5,989 bases of DNA from Candidatus Nitrosopumilus sp. (lineage in GTDB: Archaea > Thermoproteota > Nitrososphaeria > Nitrososphaerales > Nitrosopumilaceae), in NCBI GenBank assembly GCA_030637455.1, contig DAOWGL010000063.1, positions 1-5,989 of the forward strand, given 5' to 3'. The notes beneath the pieces were generated by a model. The model was not told the origin of the DNA, ran no database searches, and worked only from the letters and a program-made list of their open reading frames with translations. Shown in pieces: positions 1-4,506 of the stretch (its first letter is position 1; every line of letters starts with the position of its first letter). The position numbers and the translations under genes are program-made.

Positions 1-200
1 GTATCAGATTGTATCTCATGTAATAATCCTTTAGCAAATCTTTCTGCAAAATTTGGGAATTGATTTTCAGTTTCTTCTTTGTATTTGTTAAATAATTTGT
101 AACCTTTAGATTTGAACAAAGCTTGTTTTATAATCTGTTTTCCAGGTTTTGTACTCATCAAAGATTCTTTACTAATTACAGATTGATCTTTGCCGCTCAC
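1..200 (-). CDS. Hypothetical protein, N-terminal part only (runs off left edge)
   Basis: An open frame on the minus strand enters the window and continues past its left edge, so only the first 66 residues are visible and the C-terminus is unknown. The best start is a GTG at 200-198 (protein begins MSGKDQSV): a TATA-like box lies about 26 bp upstream, which suits a leaderless transcript beginning at this codon, and an in-frame stop lies shortly before it. An internal ATG at 158-156 (MSTKPGKQ) is the alternative, but it has no comparable box. The visible part is soluble-looking and rich in Lys, Gln and Glu, with a likely amphipathic helix around FNKYKEETENQFPNFAERFA. There is no signal peptide or membrane segment. 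I do not recognise the family. It is divergently transcribed from the phosphatase gene at 284. Confidence 0.6.
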   Translation of the reverse strand, partial: MSGKDQSVISKESLMSTKPGKQIIKQALFKSKGYKLFNKYKEETENQFPNFAERFAKGLLHEIQSD

Positions 201-220
201 AAACGTTAAGATTTTTTATT

Positions 221-230
221 GTTATTTATG
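221..230 (-). promoter_or_regulatory. Archaeal TATA-like box for the minus-strand gene starting at 200
   Basis: On the minus strand the sequence reads CATAAATAAC. Its centre is about 26 bp before the GTG at 200, the usual spacing from TATA box to transcription start in archaea, so the transcript would begin at or next to the start codon. It shares an 83-bp divergent intergenic region with the promoter of the phosphatase gene. Confidence 0.45.
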
Positions 231-253
231 CTTTCAAACTAAAAATTTTCTTC

Positions 254-263
254 ACTTAAATTA
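254..263 (+). promoter_or_regulatory. Archaeal TATA-like box for the inositol monophosphatase family gene
   Basis: The AT-rich element ACTTAAATTA is centred about 25 bp before the ATG at 284. No Shine-Dalgarno-like sequence precedes that ATG, which fits a leaderless mRNA. It is a promoter call by position and composition only. Confidence 0.4.
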
Positions 264-283
264 CGAGCGACTAGATTGTTAAC

Positions 284-1084
284 ATGGAAGTATTAGAAAT
301 TCTTCGTGAAGCTTCAAACAGAATTTATGAAAATGTAAAAGATCTTGCCGGAACAGATGATGCTGCAGGAGATTTTGGTGTAGGAGCAGGTGGGGATATT
401 TCAAGAAACATAGACATTATTGCTGAAAAAACGGTTTTAGATTATCTAAAAGAAATTAATTTTGAGTGTGTAGTATTAGGCGAAGAGTGTGGACGAGTTG
501 AATTATCAGACAAACCAAAAGGATTTGTCATCATGGATGCAATAGATGGTTCTGCAAATGCAGTACGAGGCGTTCCTTTTTTCTGTAGTTCATTAGCATT
601 TGCAACAGAAAATAAGCTTAGTTCAATTACCGATGGTGTTATTACAAATCTCTCAAATGGTGAAATGTATTGGGCATCTAAAAATAAAGGTTCATTTTAT
701 AACAATAAACAAATCAAAGTTCATAAAAAAGATCCAGTCTATAAAATAGTTGGAATTAACACATCAGGTTCATCTATTGAATTGATGAATAAATTACATC
801 CAATTTTTGAAAATCATAATCATACTAGACATTTTGGTGCAAATGCACTTGAAATGGCAATGTTTGCAAGAGGATTGATGGATATTTTTATTGATTTAAG
901 AGATAAAATTAGAATTCAAGATATTGCAGCAGGGTATGTAATTGTTAAAGAGGCTGGCGGGATGTTATTAGATGCTAATTTGAATCCACTTGATGCAGAT
1001 CTAAGTTATGAAACAAGAGTTTCTTTCATTGCAGCTGCAAATCAGGAAATTCTTGATGAAATAATGTCACAAATCAATAATTGA
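284..1084 (+). CDS. Inositol monophosphatase / archaeal fructose-1,6-bisphosphatase family protein
   Basis: A cytosolic Mg2+-dependent sugar-phosphate phosphatase of the IMPase superfamily, 266 aa, the normal full length. Visible metal-site motifs in order: GEE at 66-68 (first metal-binding Glu, E67); MDAIDGS at 84-90 (D85 and D88, matching the family's DPIDGT motif); and QDIAAG at 212-217 followed by a VKEAGG segment (D213, matching the WDxAAG motif). The SANAVRGVPFF stretch after the second motif resembles archaeal enzymes that hydrolyse both inositol-1-phosphate and fructose-1,6-bisphosphate (class IV FBPase). The exact substrate cannot be decided from sequence. Small departures from consensus are Pro to Ala and Thr to Ser in the second motif and Trp to Gln before D213. 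The ATG at 284 is supported by the TATA-like spacing. It appears monocistronic, with 133 bp and a new promoter before the next gene. Confidence 0.9.
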   Translation: MEVLEILREASNRIYENVKDLAGTDDAAGDFGVGAGGDISRNIDIIAEKTVLDYLKEINFECVVLGEECGRVELSDKPKGFVIMDAIDGSANAVRGVPFFCSSLAFATENKLSSITDGVITNLSNGEMYWASKNKGSFYNNKQIKVHKKDPVYKIVGINTSGSSIELMNKLHPIFENHNHTRHFGANALEMAMFARGLMDIFIDLRDKIRIQDIAAGYVIVKEAGGMLLDANLNPLDADLSYETRVSFIAAANQEILDEIMSQINN

Positions 1085-1103
1085 ATTTTTAGAATGAAAA
1101 ATT
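1084..1103 (+). terminator. Possible terminator: short A/T inverted repeat after the phosphatase gene
   Basis: AATTTTT (1084-1090) and AAAAATT (1097-1103) form a perfect 7-bp dyad with a 6-nt loop, starting at the last base of the stop codon. The stem is all A/T and therefore weak. The T-run itself may be the functional part, since archaeal termination depends mainly on U-tracts. Further T-tracts follow near 1138-1150. Confidence 0.3.
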
Positions 1104-1180
1104 GAAAATTTATGAATAGTTTGATAATTTATTTGGCATTTTTGAGTTTTCAATAGATCCTGCAAGTTAGATGCTAAGAG

Positions 1181-1192
1181 AAATATATTTAA
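1181..1192 (+). promoter_or_regulatory. TATA box of the ferredoxin-NADP reductase-like gene
   Basis: AAATATATTTAA is a strong archaeal TATA-like element centred about 31-32 bp before the ATG at 1218. It predicts a transcript start around 1212-1215 and a leader of only a few bases. Confidence 0.55.
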
Positions 1193-1217
1193 CCAAAGTC
1201 AGGAAAAAACTTCTTGT

Positions 1218-2060
1218 ATGGTAACTGAGATGAAGGCAAAGGTCGTCTATAGGGAGTTACTCAAAGAGGATCTGGTAATCATCAGATTAGTTCCAGAAAA
1301 AGGAATGCCAGAATACAAAACAGGTCAATTTTTAACAATAGGTCTTCCAATTCCTTCAGAAAAAAAAGTTGTTAGAAGAGCATATTCTATAGCATCACAT
1401 GCAGAAAATAGAGATTATTTTGAATTTGTAATTAGATGGGTAAGAAAACCACTTCCAGGTCGTGTAACTACGGAATTATTTTATCTAAGTGTTGGTGATG
1501 AAGTTTCGCTTGGAGATCCAACTGGTGCTGCATTACAAATTAGTGACAAGCTTCCTAACGGACAAAAAGATAACAGAAGAATAATTTGTGTAGGTGGAGG
1601 TACAGGCTTAGCACCATTCATTGCATTTGCAAAACATTTTCACGATACTAATGATAAACGAGAAGTAGTTGTTCTTCATGGCGCAAGTTATGTTGATGAG
1701 TTAAGCTACAAGCGATTATTGACAGACTTAGAATTAGAAAGTGAAAAAAATGGAAGAGACAAATGGAATTTCAGATATAAAGCAGCAATTAGTAGACCAA
1801 AAGAATTTTTTAACAGATCTTGGAATGGTCATGTAGGAAGAGTTGAATCATTCTTCAAGCCGGATAAAAAATCAGGGTTGTCACCAGTAGAAGAAATGGT
1901 GGGTGAAGAACTTTCTCCAGAAAATACCATCATCTACATTTGTGGATATCAAGGAACAATTGATGGTGTTATTGACTATCTAGGTTCAAAAGGTTTCGTT
2001 ACAGAACACGAGAAAAAGCCAGACGGAAGTTTTGGAATCAAGTTTGAATCATACGGATAG
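1218..2060 (+). CDS. FAD/NAD(P)-binding oxidoreductase, ferredoxin (flavodoxin)-NADP+ reductase-like
   Basis: A 280-aa soluble flavoprotein expected to move electrons between NADP(H) and ferredoxin or another small carrier. Residues about 5-110 form the FAD-binding barrel, with RAYSIAS at 54-60 matching the RxYS motif that holds the flavin. Residues about 120-280 form the nucleotide-binding half, with GGGTGLAPF at 126-134 and ICGYQG at 241-246. The segment VVLHGASYVDELSY (151-164) closely matches the E. coli Fpr segment LVLVHAARYAADLSY, placing it with bacterial-type Fpr rather than plant-type FNR. No 2Fe-2S cysteine cluster is fused. The C-terminus ends Ser-Tyr-Gly where E. coli Fpr ends His-Tyr-Trp, so the terminal Trp is absent. 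The ATG at 1218 follows a TATA box; an in-frame ATG four codons later is also possible. The physiological partner is unknown. Confidence 0.85.
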   Translation: MVTEMKAKVVYRELLKEDLVIIRLVPEKGMPEYKTGQFLTIGLPIPSEKKVVRRAYSIASHAENRDYFEFVIRWVRKPLPGRVTTELFYLSVGDEVSLGDPTGAALQISDKLPNGQKDNRRIICVGGGTGLAPFIAFAKHFHDTNDKREVVVLHGASYVDELSYKRLLTDLELESEKNGRDKWNFRYKAAISRPKEFFNRSWNGHVGRVESFFKPDKKSGLSPVEEMVGEELSPENTIIYICGYQGTIDGVIDYLGSKGFVTEHEKKPDGSFGIKFESYG

Positions 2061-2063
2061 AAA

Positions 2064-2083
2064 ATTTAGTTAATTTTCATTTT
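2064..2083 (+). terminator. Possible U-rich terminator after the reductase gene
   Basis: Starting three bases after the stop codon, the strand carries several T-tracts (ATTTAGTTAATTTTCATTTT) without a strong hairpin. That matches the U-tract style of archaeal termination. A new promoter follows at about 2127, so some termination here is reasonable. Confidence 0.3.
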
Positions 2084-2119
2084 AGAAATATTAGATGTAA
2101 GTCATTTCTAATTACTTAC
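2082..2119. repeat. Two interleaved inverted repeats upstream of the DUF1059 promoter
   Basis: Dyad A: TTAGAAAT (2082-2089) with ATTTCTAA (2104-2111), 8 bp perfect, loop 14. Dyad B: GTAAGT (2097-2102) with ACTTAC (2114-2119), 6 bp perfect, spacer 11. The left arm of B lies in the loop of A, and the right arm of A lies in the spacer of B. The pair ends 7 bp before the TATA-like box at 2127. It could be a double operator for a dimeric regulator, or a pseudoknot-like fold in read-through RNA. Function is inferred from layout only. Confidence 0.4.
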
Positions 2120-2126
2120 CTGTGGA

Positions 2127-2136
2127 TTTTTATATT
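2127..2136 (+). promoter_or_regulatory. TATA box of the DUF1059 gene
   Basis: TTTTTATATT is centred about 24 bp before the ATG at 2156, again the spacing of a leaderless archaeal transcript. A possible upstream TTG start at 2135 overlaps this box, which argues against using that TTG. Confidence 0.55.
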
Positions 2137-2155
2137 GATTATTTTTCACCAAAGT

Positions 2156-2323
2156 ATGGCAAAACTCAAGTGTAATGATTATGGGTTTGAGTGTGATTTT
2201 GTAATTGAAGGGGAAATGGAAGATGTCGTTGACAAATTTAGAACTCACACAGATGACGAACATGGTATAGATTATTCAAAAGAAGCCGTGATGCAATTTC
2301 TCTTAAGAAAACAAGGATTATAG
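2156..2323 (+). CDS. Small DUF1059-family protein
   Basis: A 55-residue protein starting MAKLKCNDYGFECDF, which matches the short DUF1059 family: an N-terminal Cys-rich strand, then an acidic stretch, then a helix with histidines. C6, C13, H31 and H36 form a C-x6-C ... H-x4-H set that could bind a metal such as zinc. That role is inference, and the family has no established biochemical function that I know of. The start is placed at the ATG at 2156 rather than an in-frame TTG at 2135: the family begins at MAK, and the TTG lies in the promoter's TATA box. It has its own promoter and ends 5 bp from the convergent hemA stop codon. No signal peptide or membrane segment is present. Confidence 0.82.
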   Translation: MAKLKCNDYGFECDFVIEGEMEDVVDKFRTHTDDEHGIDYSKEAVMQFLLRKQGL

Positions 2324-2328
2324 TAAAA

Positions 2329-3405
2329 TTAAGCGTCTAGTCTTTTCATTCTAGCAGATAAAACAGGGAGTTCTTTTTCAATAATTTTTTCCACTGCAGG
2401 AACAATTCCAACTCTAGCTTTTACGCTTTCTTCATAAAGTTCTGCAATTTGATCTCTGAATAACAATTTGATTCCAGGAAGTGCAGTTATTCCTTCATCA
2501 ACAGTTCTAGGATCAGATAAATCAAGAATGAGAGTACCTTTTTTCTTTTCTTCCATAACCAATCTAATTCTTTCATATGTGATTAAGAAATAATCAGAAG
2601 TGGTTGCAACAAAAATAATATCATATTTGTCAAATCCTGCCAAAACATCGTTAAAATCAACAGGTGTTCCGCCAAGAATAGTTGTAAAACCAGTAGCACG
2701 TTCTAAACTTCTACTTGATACATCAAAATTAACATCTTTTTTCTTCAAAGTCTTTGCAAGCATTGCTGCAGGCTCACCTGTACCAATTATCAATACTTTT
2801 TTCTTAGAATCAAGCCCTGCTTTTTCATCAACTAATTTTACGGCTATATCACCTAATGAAATAACATTCTTTGCTATTCCAGTTGTATCTCTCATTCTAA
2901 TTGCTAATCGTATTACACTGTCAAATAATTTATTTAAAATATTTCCAGAAACTCCAGCACTCTTTGCATTAGCCAAAGATTGAACAATTTCATCAAAAAT
3001 TTCTTGTTTTCCAACTACAACAGAATCCAATCCAGATGCTAATCGTAATAGACGTAGGTAAACATCATCTCCTTTGTAAACTTCAAGAGTTTGATCAAAG
3101 TGATCAATATCAATTTGTTCTAAAGCAGATAGAGATATCCAAGTATCTTTAATTTGATTTAACACAAGTGCTTTACCTTCTGCTCTTCTTGCATCAGGAG
3201 AATCTTCAGTTTCTACATTACTTACAGTAAATATCTCTACACGACTTGCTGTTTGAATAATAATACATTCTTCCACGCCAGGAATTTTTTTGAATTCTGC
3301 ACATGCTGCAGCGACATCTTTGAAAGTGAATTTTGACAACGTATGTAATGGGATATTTTTAAAAGTTACACGTGCATTCAGAACATCAAAAGATACTTGA
3401 CCCAT
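2329..3405 (-). CDS. hemA: Glutamyl-tRNA reductase family protein (HemA-like), active-site residues substituted
   Basis: Related to glutamyl-tRNA reductase, which reduces Glu-tRNA to glutamate-1-semialdehyde at the start of tetrapyrrole (heme, siroheme, cobalamin) synthesis. The start is placed at ATG 3405 (MGQVSFDV, 358 aa) because AGGTG at 3416-3412 is a well-spaced Shine-Dalgarno; a GTG at 3414 would overlap that site. Family landmarks, numbered from this start: QTASRVEIF 51-59 (normally STCNRTE), LRLASGLDS 120-128, RMRDTTGI 170-177, and the NADPH-binding loop IGTGE 207-211. Oddities: E. coli C50 aligns with A53, H99 with R118, the GEPQ motif reads GKQE, and the N-terminal NHKTAPV motif is not kept. 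The protein stops near the end of the spinal helix, so the C-terminal dimerisation domain appears absent. It may be a divergent working enzyme or a catalytically altered paralogue. It is coupled to the gene at 3415-4131. Confidence 0.8.
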   Translation of the reverse strand: MGQVSFDVLNARVTFKNIPLHTLSKFTFKDVAAACAEFKKIPGVEECIIIQTASRVEIFTVSNVETEDSPDARRAEGKALVLNQIKDTWISLSALEQIDIDHFDQTLEVYKGDDVYLRLLRLASGLDSVVVGKQEIFDEIVQSLANAKSAGVSGNILNKLFDSVIRLAIRMRDTTGIAKNVISLGDIAVKLVDEKAGLDSKKKVLIIGTGEPAAMLAKTLKKKDVNFDVSSRSLERATGFTTILGGTPVDFNDVLAGFDKYDIIFVATTSDYFLITYERIRLVMEEKKKGTLILDLSDPRTVDEGITALPGIKLLFRDQIAELYEESVKARVGIVPAVEKIIEKELPVLSARMKRLDA

Positions 3406-3411
3406 ATCATC

Positions 3412-3416
3412 CACCT
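3412..3416 (-). promoter_or_regulatory. Ribosome binding site that fixes the hemA start
   Basis: On the minus strand AGGTG overlaps the TAG stop of the upstream gene (3417-3415). It sits 6 nt before the ATG at 3405 and pairs with the archaeal 16S 3' end (CACCU). This is the only clear Shine-Dalgarno seen in the window. It fits a second gene of an operon, with translation coupled to the stop of the first. Confidence 0.6.
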
Positions 3417-4131
3417 ATGCTTTAATCTTGTCCCGACCACCTTTGGCAGTTCTAAAAACATTCATTCCGATATAGAAATTTTCATGTAAAGATTCTAAGT
3501 AAATGATTTCTCTCTCTGTTTCTTTAATTTCTTTTTCAGTTGCATCAGGATTATTTTTTAATTGTTCAAGTTTTTGTTTGATTTCTTCTAAAAATGAATC
3601 AACACCGCGTTCATAATTTGAAACACCAGCAAATTCTGGACTAAGAACATGTTGAGGAACATAAGCAGGAGTATGATCATGATATACCTCTGCTTGTCTA
3701 GTGAGAGATTCTTGTTCATCTGCTGAAAGAATTGGTCGTGGAAAACGATCTGATTTTTCTAACCAAAATTCAGGTTCACCCATATCTCGCCTGAAAATTT
3801 CTTCACCTTGTCTCTTGAATGTATGATCTAATTTTGCAGCTGCGTCTGCTTTTACTTCAGCAGCAATTGCTTTGTATTCTTCTTCAGCTGCTGCTTCTGC
3901 TTCTGCTTTAGCTACTTCTGCTTTAGCAAGAGCTTCTGTTACTGCAAGTTCTGCTTCTTCTACTGCTTTGGCAGCTGCTTCTGCTTTAACAATTGCAGCT
4001 TCGGATACTTTAGCTTCTTCTGCTGCTTTAGATTCTAATTTTACAGTTTCATCCGTAGTTGTATTTTTAGATGAGGAATCATCAGTAGTTTTTGCTTCTA
4101 CTTTAGAATCATTTTTCTCTTCAGACAACAA
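3415..4131 (-). CDS. Hypothetical Ala/Glu/Lys-rich protein, operon partner of hemA
   Basis: A 238-residue protein of no family I recognise. Residues 1-33 are Ser/Thr/Asp/Lys-rich and probably disordered. Residues about 35-100 are almost entirely Ala, Glu, Lys and Val with an AEA/AKAE-like rhythm, expected to form one long charged helix or coiled coil, reminiscent in composition of TolA-type stalks. Residues about 103-238 are of ordinary composition and probably folded: an aromatic and Pro-rich part (EPEFWLEKSDRFPRPIL), a YHDHTPAYVPQHVL segment with several His, a Lys/Glu-rich helical pair at 177-215, and a basic tail. It has no signal peptide or membrane segment. The start is a TTG at 4131 (a second TTG follows at once): an in-frame stop lies just upstream, no ATG is available nearby, and a TATA-like box sits 26 bp before it. 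It is the first gene of the operon with hemA; its role is unknown. Confidence 0.75.
   Translation of the reverse strand: MLSEEKNDSKVEAKTTDDSSSKNTTTDETVKLESKAAEEAKVSEAAIVKAEAAAKAVEEAELAVTEALAKAEVAKAEAEAAAEEEYKAIAAEVKADAAAKLDHTFKRQGEEIFRRDMGEPEFWLEKSDRFPRPILSADEQESLTRQAEVYHDHTPAYVPQHVLSPEFAGVSNYERGVDSFLEEIKQKLEQLKNNPDATEKEIKETEREIIYLESLHENFYIGMNVFRTAKGGRDKIKA
3832..4029 (-). repeat. Low-complexity GCA/GAA codon tract encoding the Ala-Glu helix
   Basis: The segment for residues about 35-100 of the hemA-linked protein is built from imperfect repeats of Ala (GCA, GCT), Glu (GAA) and Lys (AAA) codons, with recurring units such as GCAGAAGC and GCTAAAGCAGAAG. It probably grew by slippage or unequal exchange, and its length may vary among related strains. 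Confidence 0.6.
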
Positions 4132-4152
4132 ATTTTACTAAAATTGCTTGAA

Positions 4153-4161
4153 TTTTAATAT
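4153..4161 (-). promoter_or_regulatory. TATA-like box of the operon beginning at 4131
   Basis: On the minus strand ATATTAAAA is centred about 26 bp before the TTG start at 4131. That matches a leaderless transcript beginning at the TTG. The box lies inside a near-palindrome at 4150-4163. Confidence 0.45.
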
Positions 4162-4239
4162 TCTTGTGAGATTCATCTATAGTCTATTCCTTTTTCAACA
4201 ATATTTTCTAGAAATTTAATTCTGATCGGTGTAAATGAT

Positions 4240-4258
4240 ATCAAAATATAAGAAATAA
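4240..4258 (-). terminator. U-rich stretch after tRNA-Asp, possible terminator
   Basis: Directly after the encoded CCA, the minus strand reads TTATTTCTTATATTTTGAT, a T-rich run without a hairpin. This is the usual form of archaeal tRNA gene termination. The next minus-strand promoter lies about 80 bp further on. Confidence 0.35.
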
Positions 4259-4336
4259 TGGCGCCCTCGGCGGGATTTGAACACGCGTCTCAACCGTGAC
4301 AGGGTCGAATTCTAGACCGGACTATACTACAAGGGC
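4259..4336 (-). tRNA. tRNA-Asp (anticodon GUC), 3' CCA encoded
   Basis: Read on the minus strand, the acceptor 5' strand GCCCTTG (4336-4330) pairs with CGAGGGC (4269-4263) with one G-U. The anticodon arm CGACC-CTGTCAC-GGTTG carries GTC at 4300-4298. The T-loop is TTCAAAT. Discriminator G73 (position 4262) is an Asp identity base, and CCA is encoded at 4261-4259. Two stems are poor: the D-stem GTAT/GAAT has two G-U pairs and an A-A mismatch (12 with 23), and the T-stem GCGTG/CCCGC has a U-C mismatch (52 with 62). The D-loop GG pair is present. There is no intron in the anticodon loop. It is divergent from tRNA-Lys. Confidence 0.92.
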
Positions 4337-4362
4337 ACAAGTTGTTAGAGTTAAAATCCCAG

Positions 4363-4370
4363 ATTAAAAG
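4363..4370 (-). promoter_or_regulatory. Possible TATA box of tRNA-Asp
   Basis: On the minus strand CTTTTAAT is centred about 30 bp before the first base of tRNA-Asp. This allows a leader of a few bases to be removed by RNase P. Confidence 0.35.
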
Positions 4371-4387
4371 TTTCTGCCACAACAAAA

Positions 4388-4401
4388 TCTTTTGTAAAAG
4401 A
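4388..4401. repeat. Short perfect inverted repeat between the divergent tRNA genes
   Basis: TCTTTT (4388-4393), GT, AAAAGA (4396-4401): a 6-bp perfect dyad with a 2-nt centre, immediately before the tRNA-Lys TATA-like box. It could mark a protein-binding site next to the promoter, but its A/T composition makes chance occurrence plausible. Confidence 0.3.
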
Positions 4402-4412
4402 CTAAATTATAC
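4402..4412 (+). promoter_or_regulatory. TATA box of tRNA-Lys
   Basis: CTAAATTATAC is centred about 26 bp before the first base of tRNA-Lys, so transcription would start at or very near the mature 5' end. Confidence 0.5.
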
Positions 4413-4432
4413 AATTGAGGCAATTTTTACGA

Positions 4433-4506
4433 GGGTCTATGGCGCAGCCAGGTAGCGCACCGGACTTTTAATCCGGTTGTCAAGGGTCCGAATCCCTTTA
4501 GACCCG
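4433..4506 (+). tRNA. tRNA-Lys (anticodon UUU), CCA not encoded
   Basis: Acceptor GGGTCTA (4433-4439) pairs perfectly with TAGACCC (4499-4505), followed by discriminator G at 4506. The D-stem GCGC/GCGC and T-stem AAGGG/CCCTT are perfect. The anticodon arm CCGGA-CTTTTAA-TCCGG carries TTT at 4467-4469. The genome does not encode CCA here (CTC follows). The T-loop reads TCCGAAT, so position 55, nearly always U (pseudouridine) in tRNAs, is C. No intron is present. It converges on argH, whose stop codon is 18 bp beyond the tRNA end. Confidence 0.96.

Noticed and set aside
2061..2134. Interleaved dyads considered as a riboswitch
   Set aside because: The region lies upstream of the predicted transcript start at about 2156, so it would not be in that mRNA's leader. 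No known riboswitch core was recognised.
2135..2155. Upstream TTG extension of the DUF1059 gene
   Set aside because: It begins in the TATA-like box, and the family start motif MAK lies at 2156.
2600..2983. Plus-strand open frame of 127 codons inside the HemA-like gene
   Set aside because: It is antisense to a well-supported coding region, has no promoter or ribosome site, and its translation resembles no family.
3406..3414. GTG at 3414 as the hemA start
   Set aside because: It overlaps the Shine-Dalgarno sequence that is ideally placed for the ATG at 3405.
3832..4029. Repeat tract considered as a CRISPR or tandem-repeat array
   Set aside because: The units are short, imperfect codon repeats in frame with a protein. 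There are no spacers or constant-length repeats.
3872..4141. Plus-strand open frame of 89 codons rich in Ala and Ser
   Set aside because: It is the antisense reading of the GCA/GAA codon tract of the hemA-linked gene. Such repeats give long spurious frames on the other strand.
4261..4506. Two nearby tRNA genes considered as an integration site for a mobile element
   Set aside because: No integrase, repeated tRNA 3' end or att-like duplicate is visible in the window, and the flanking genes are housekeeping.
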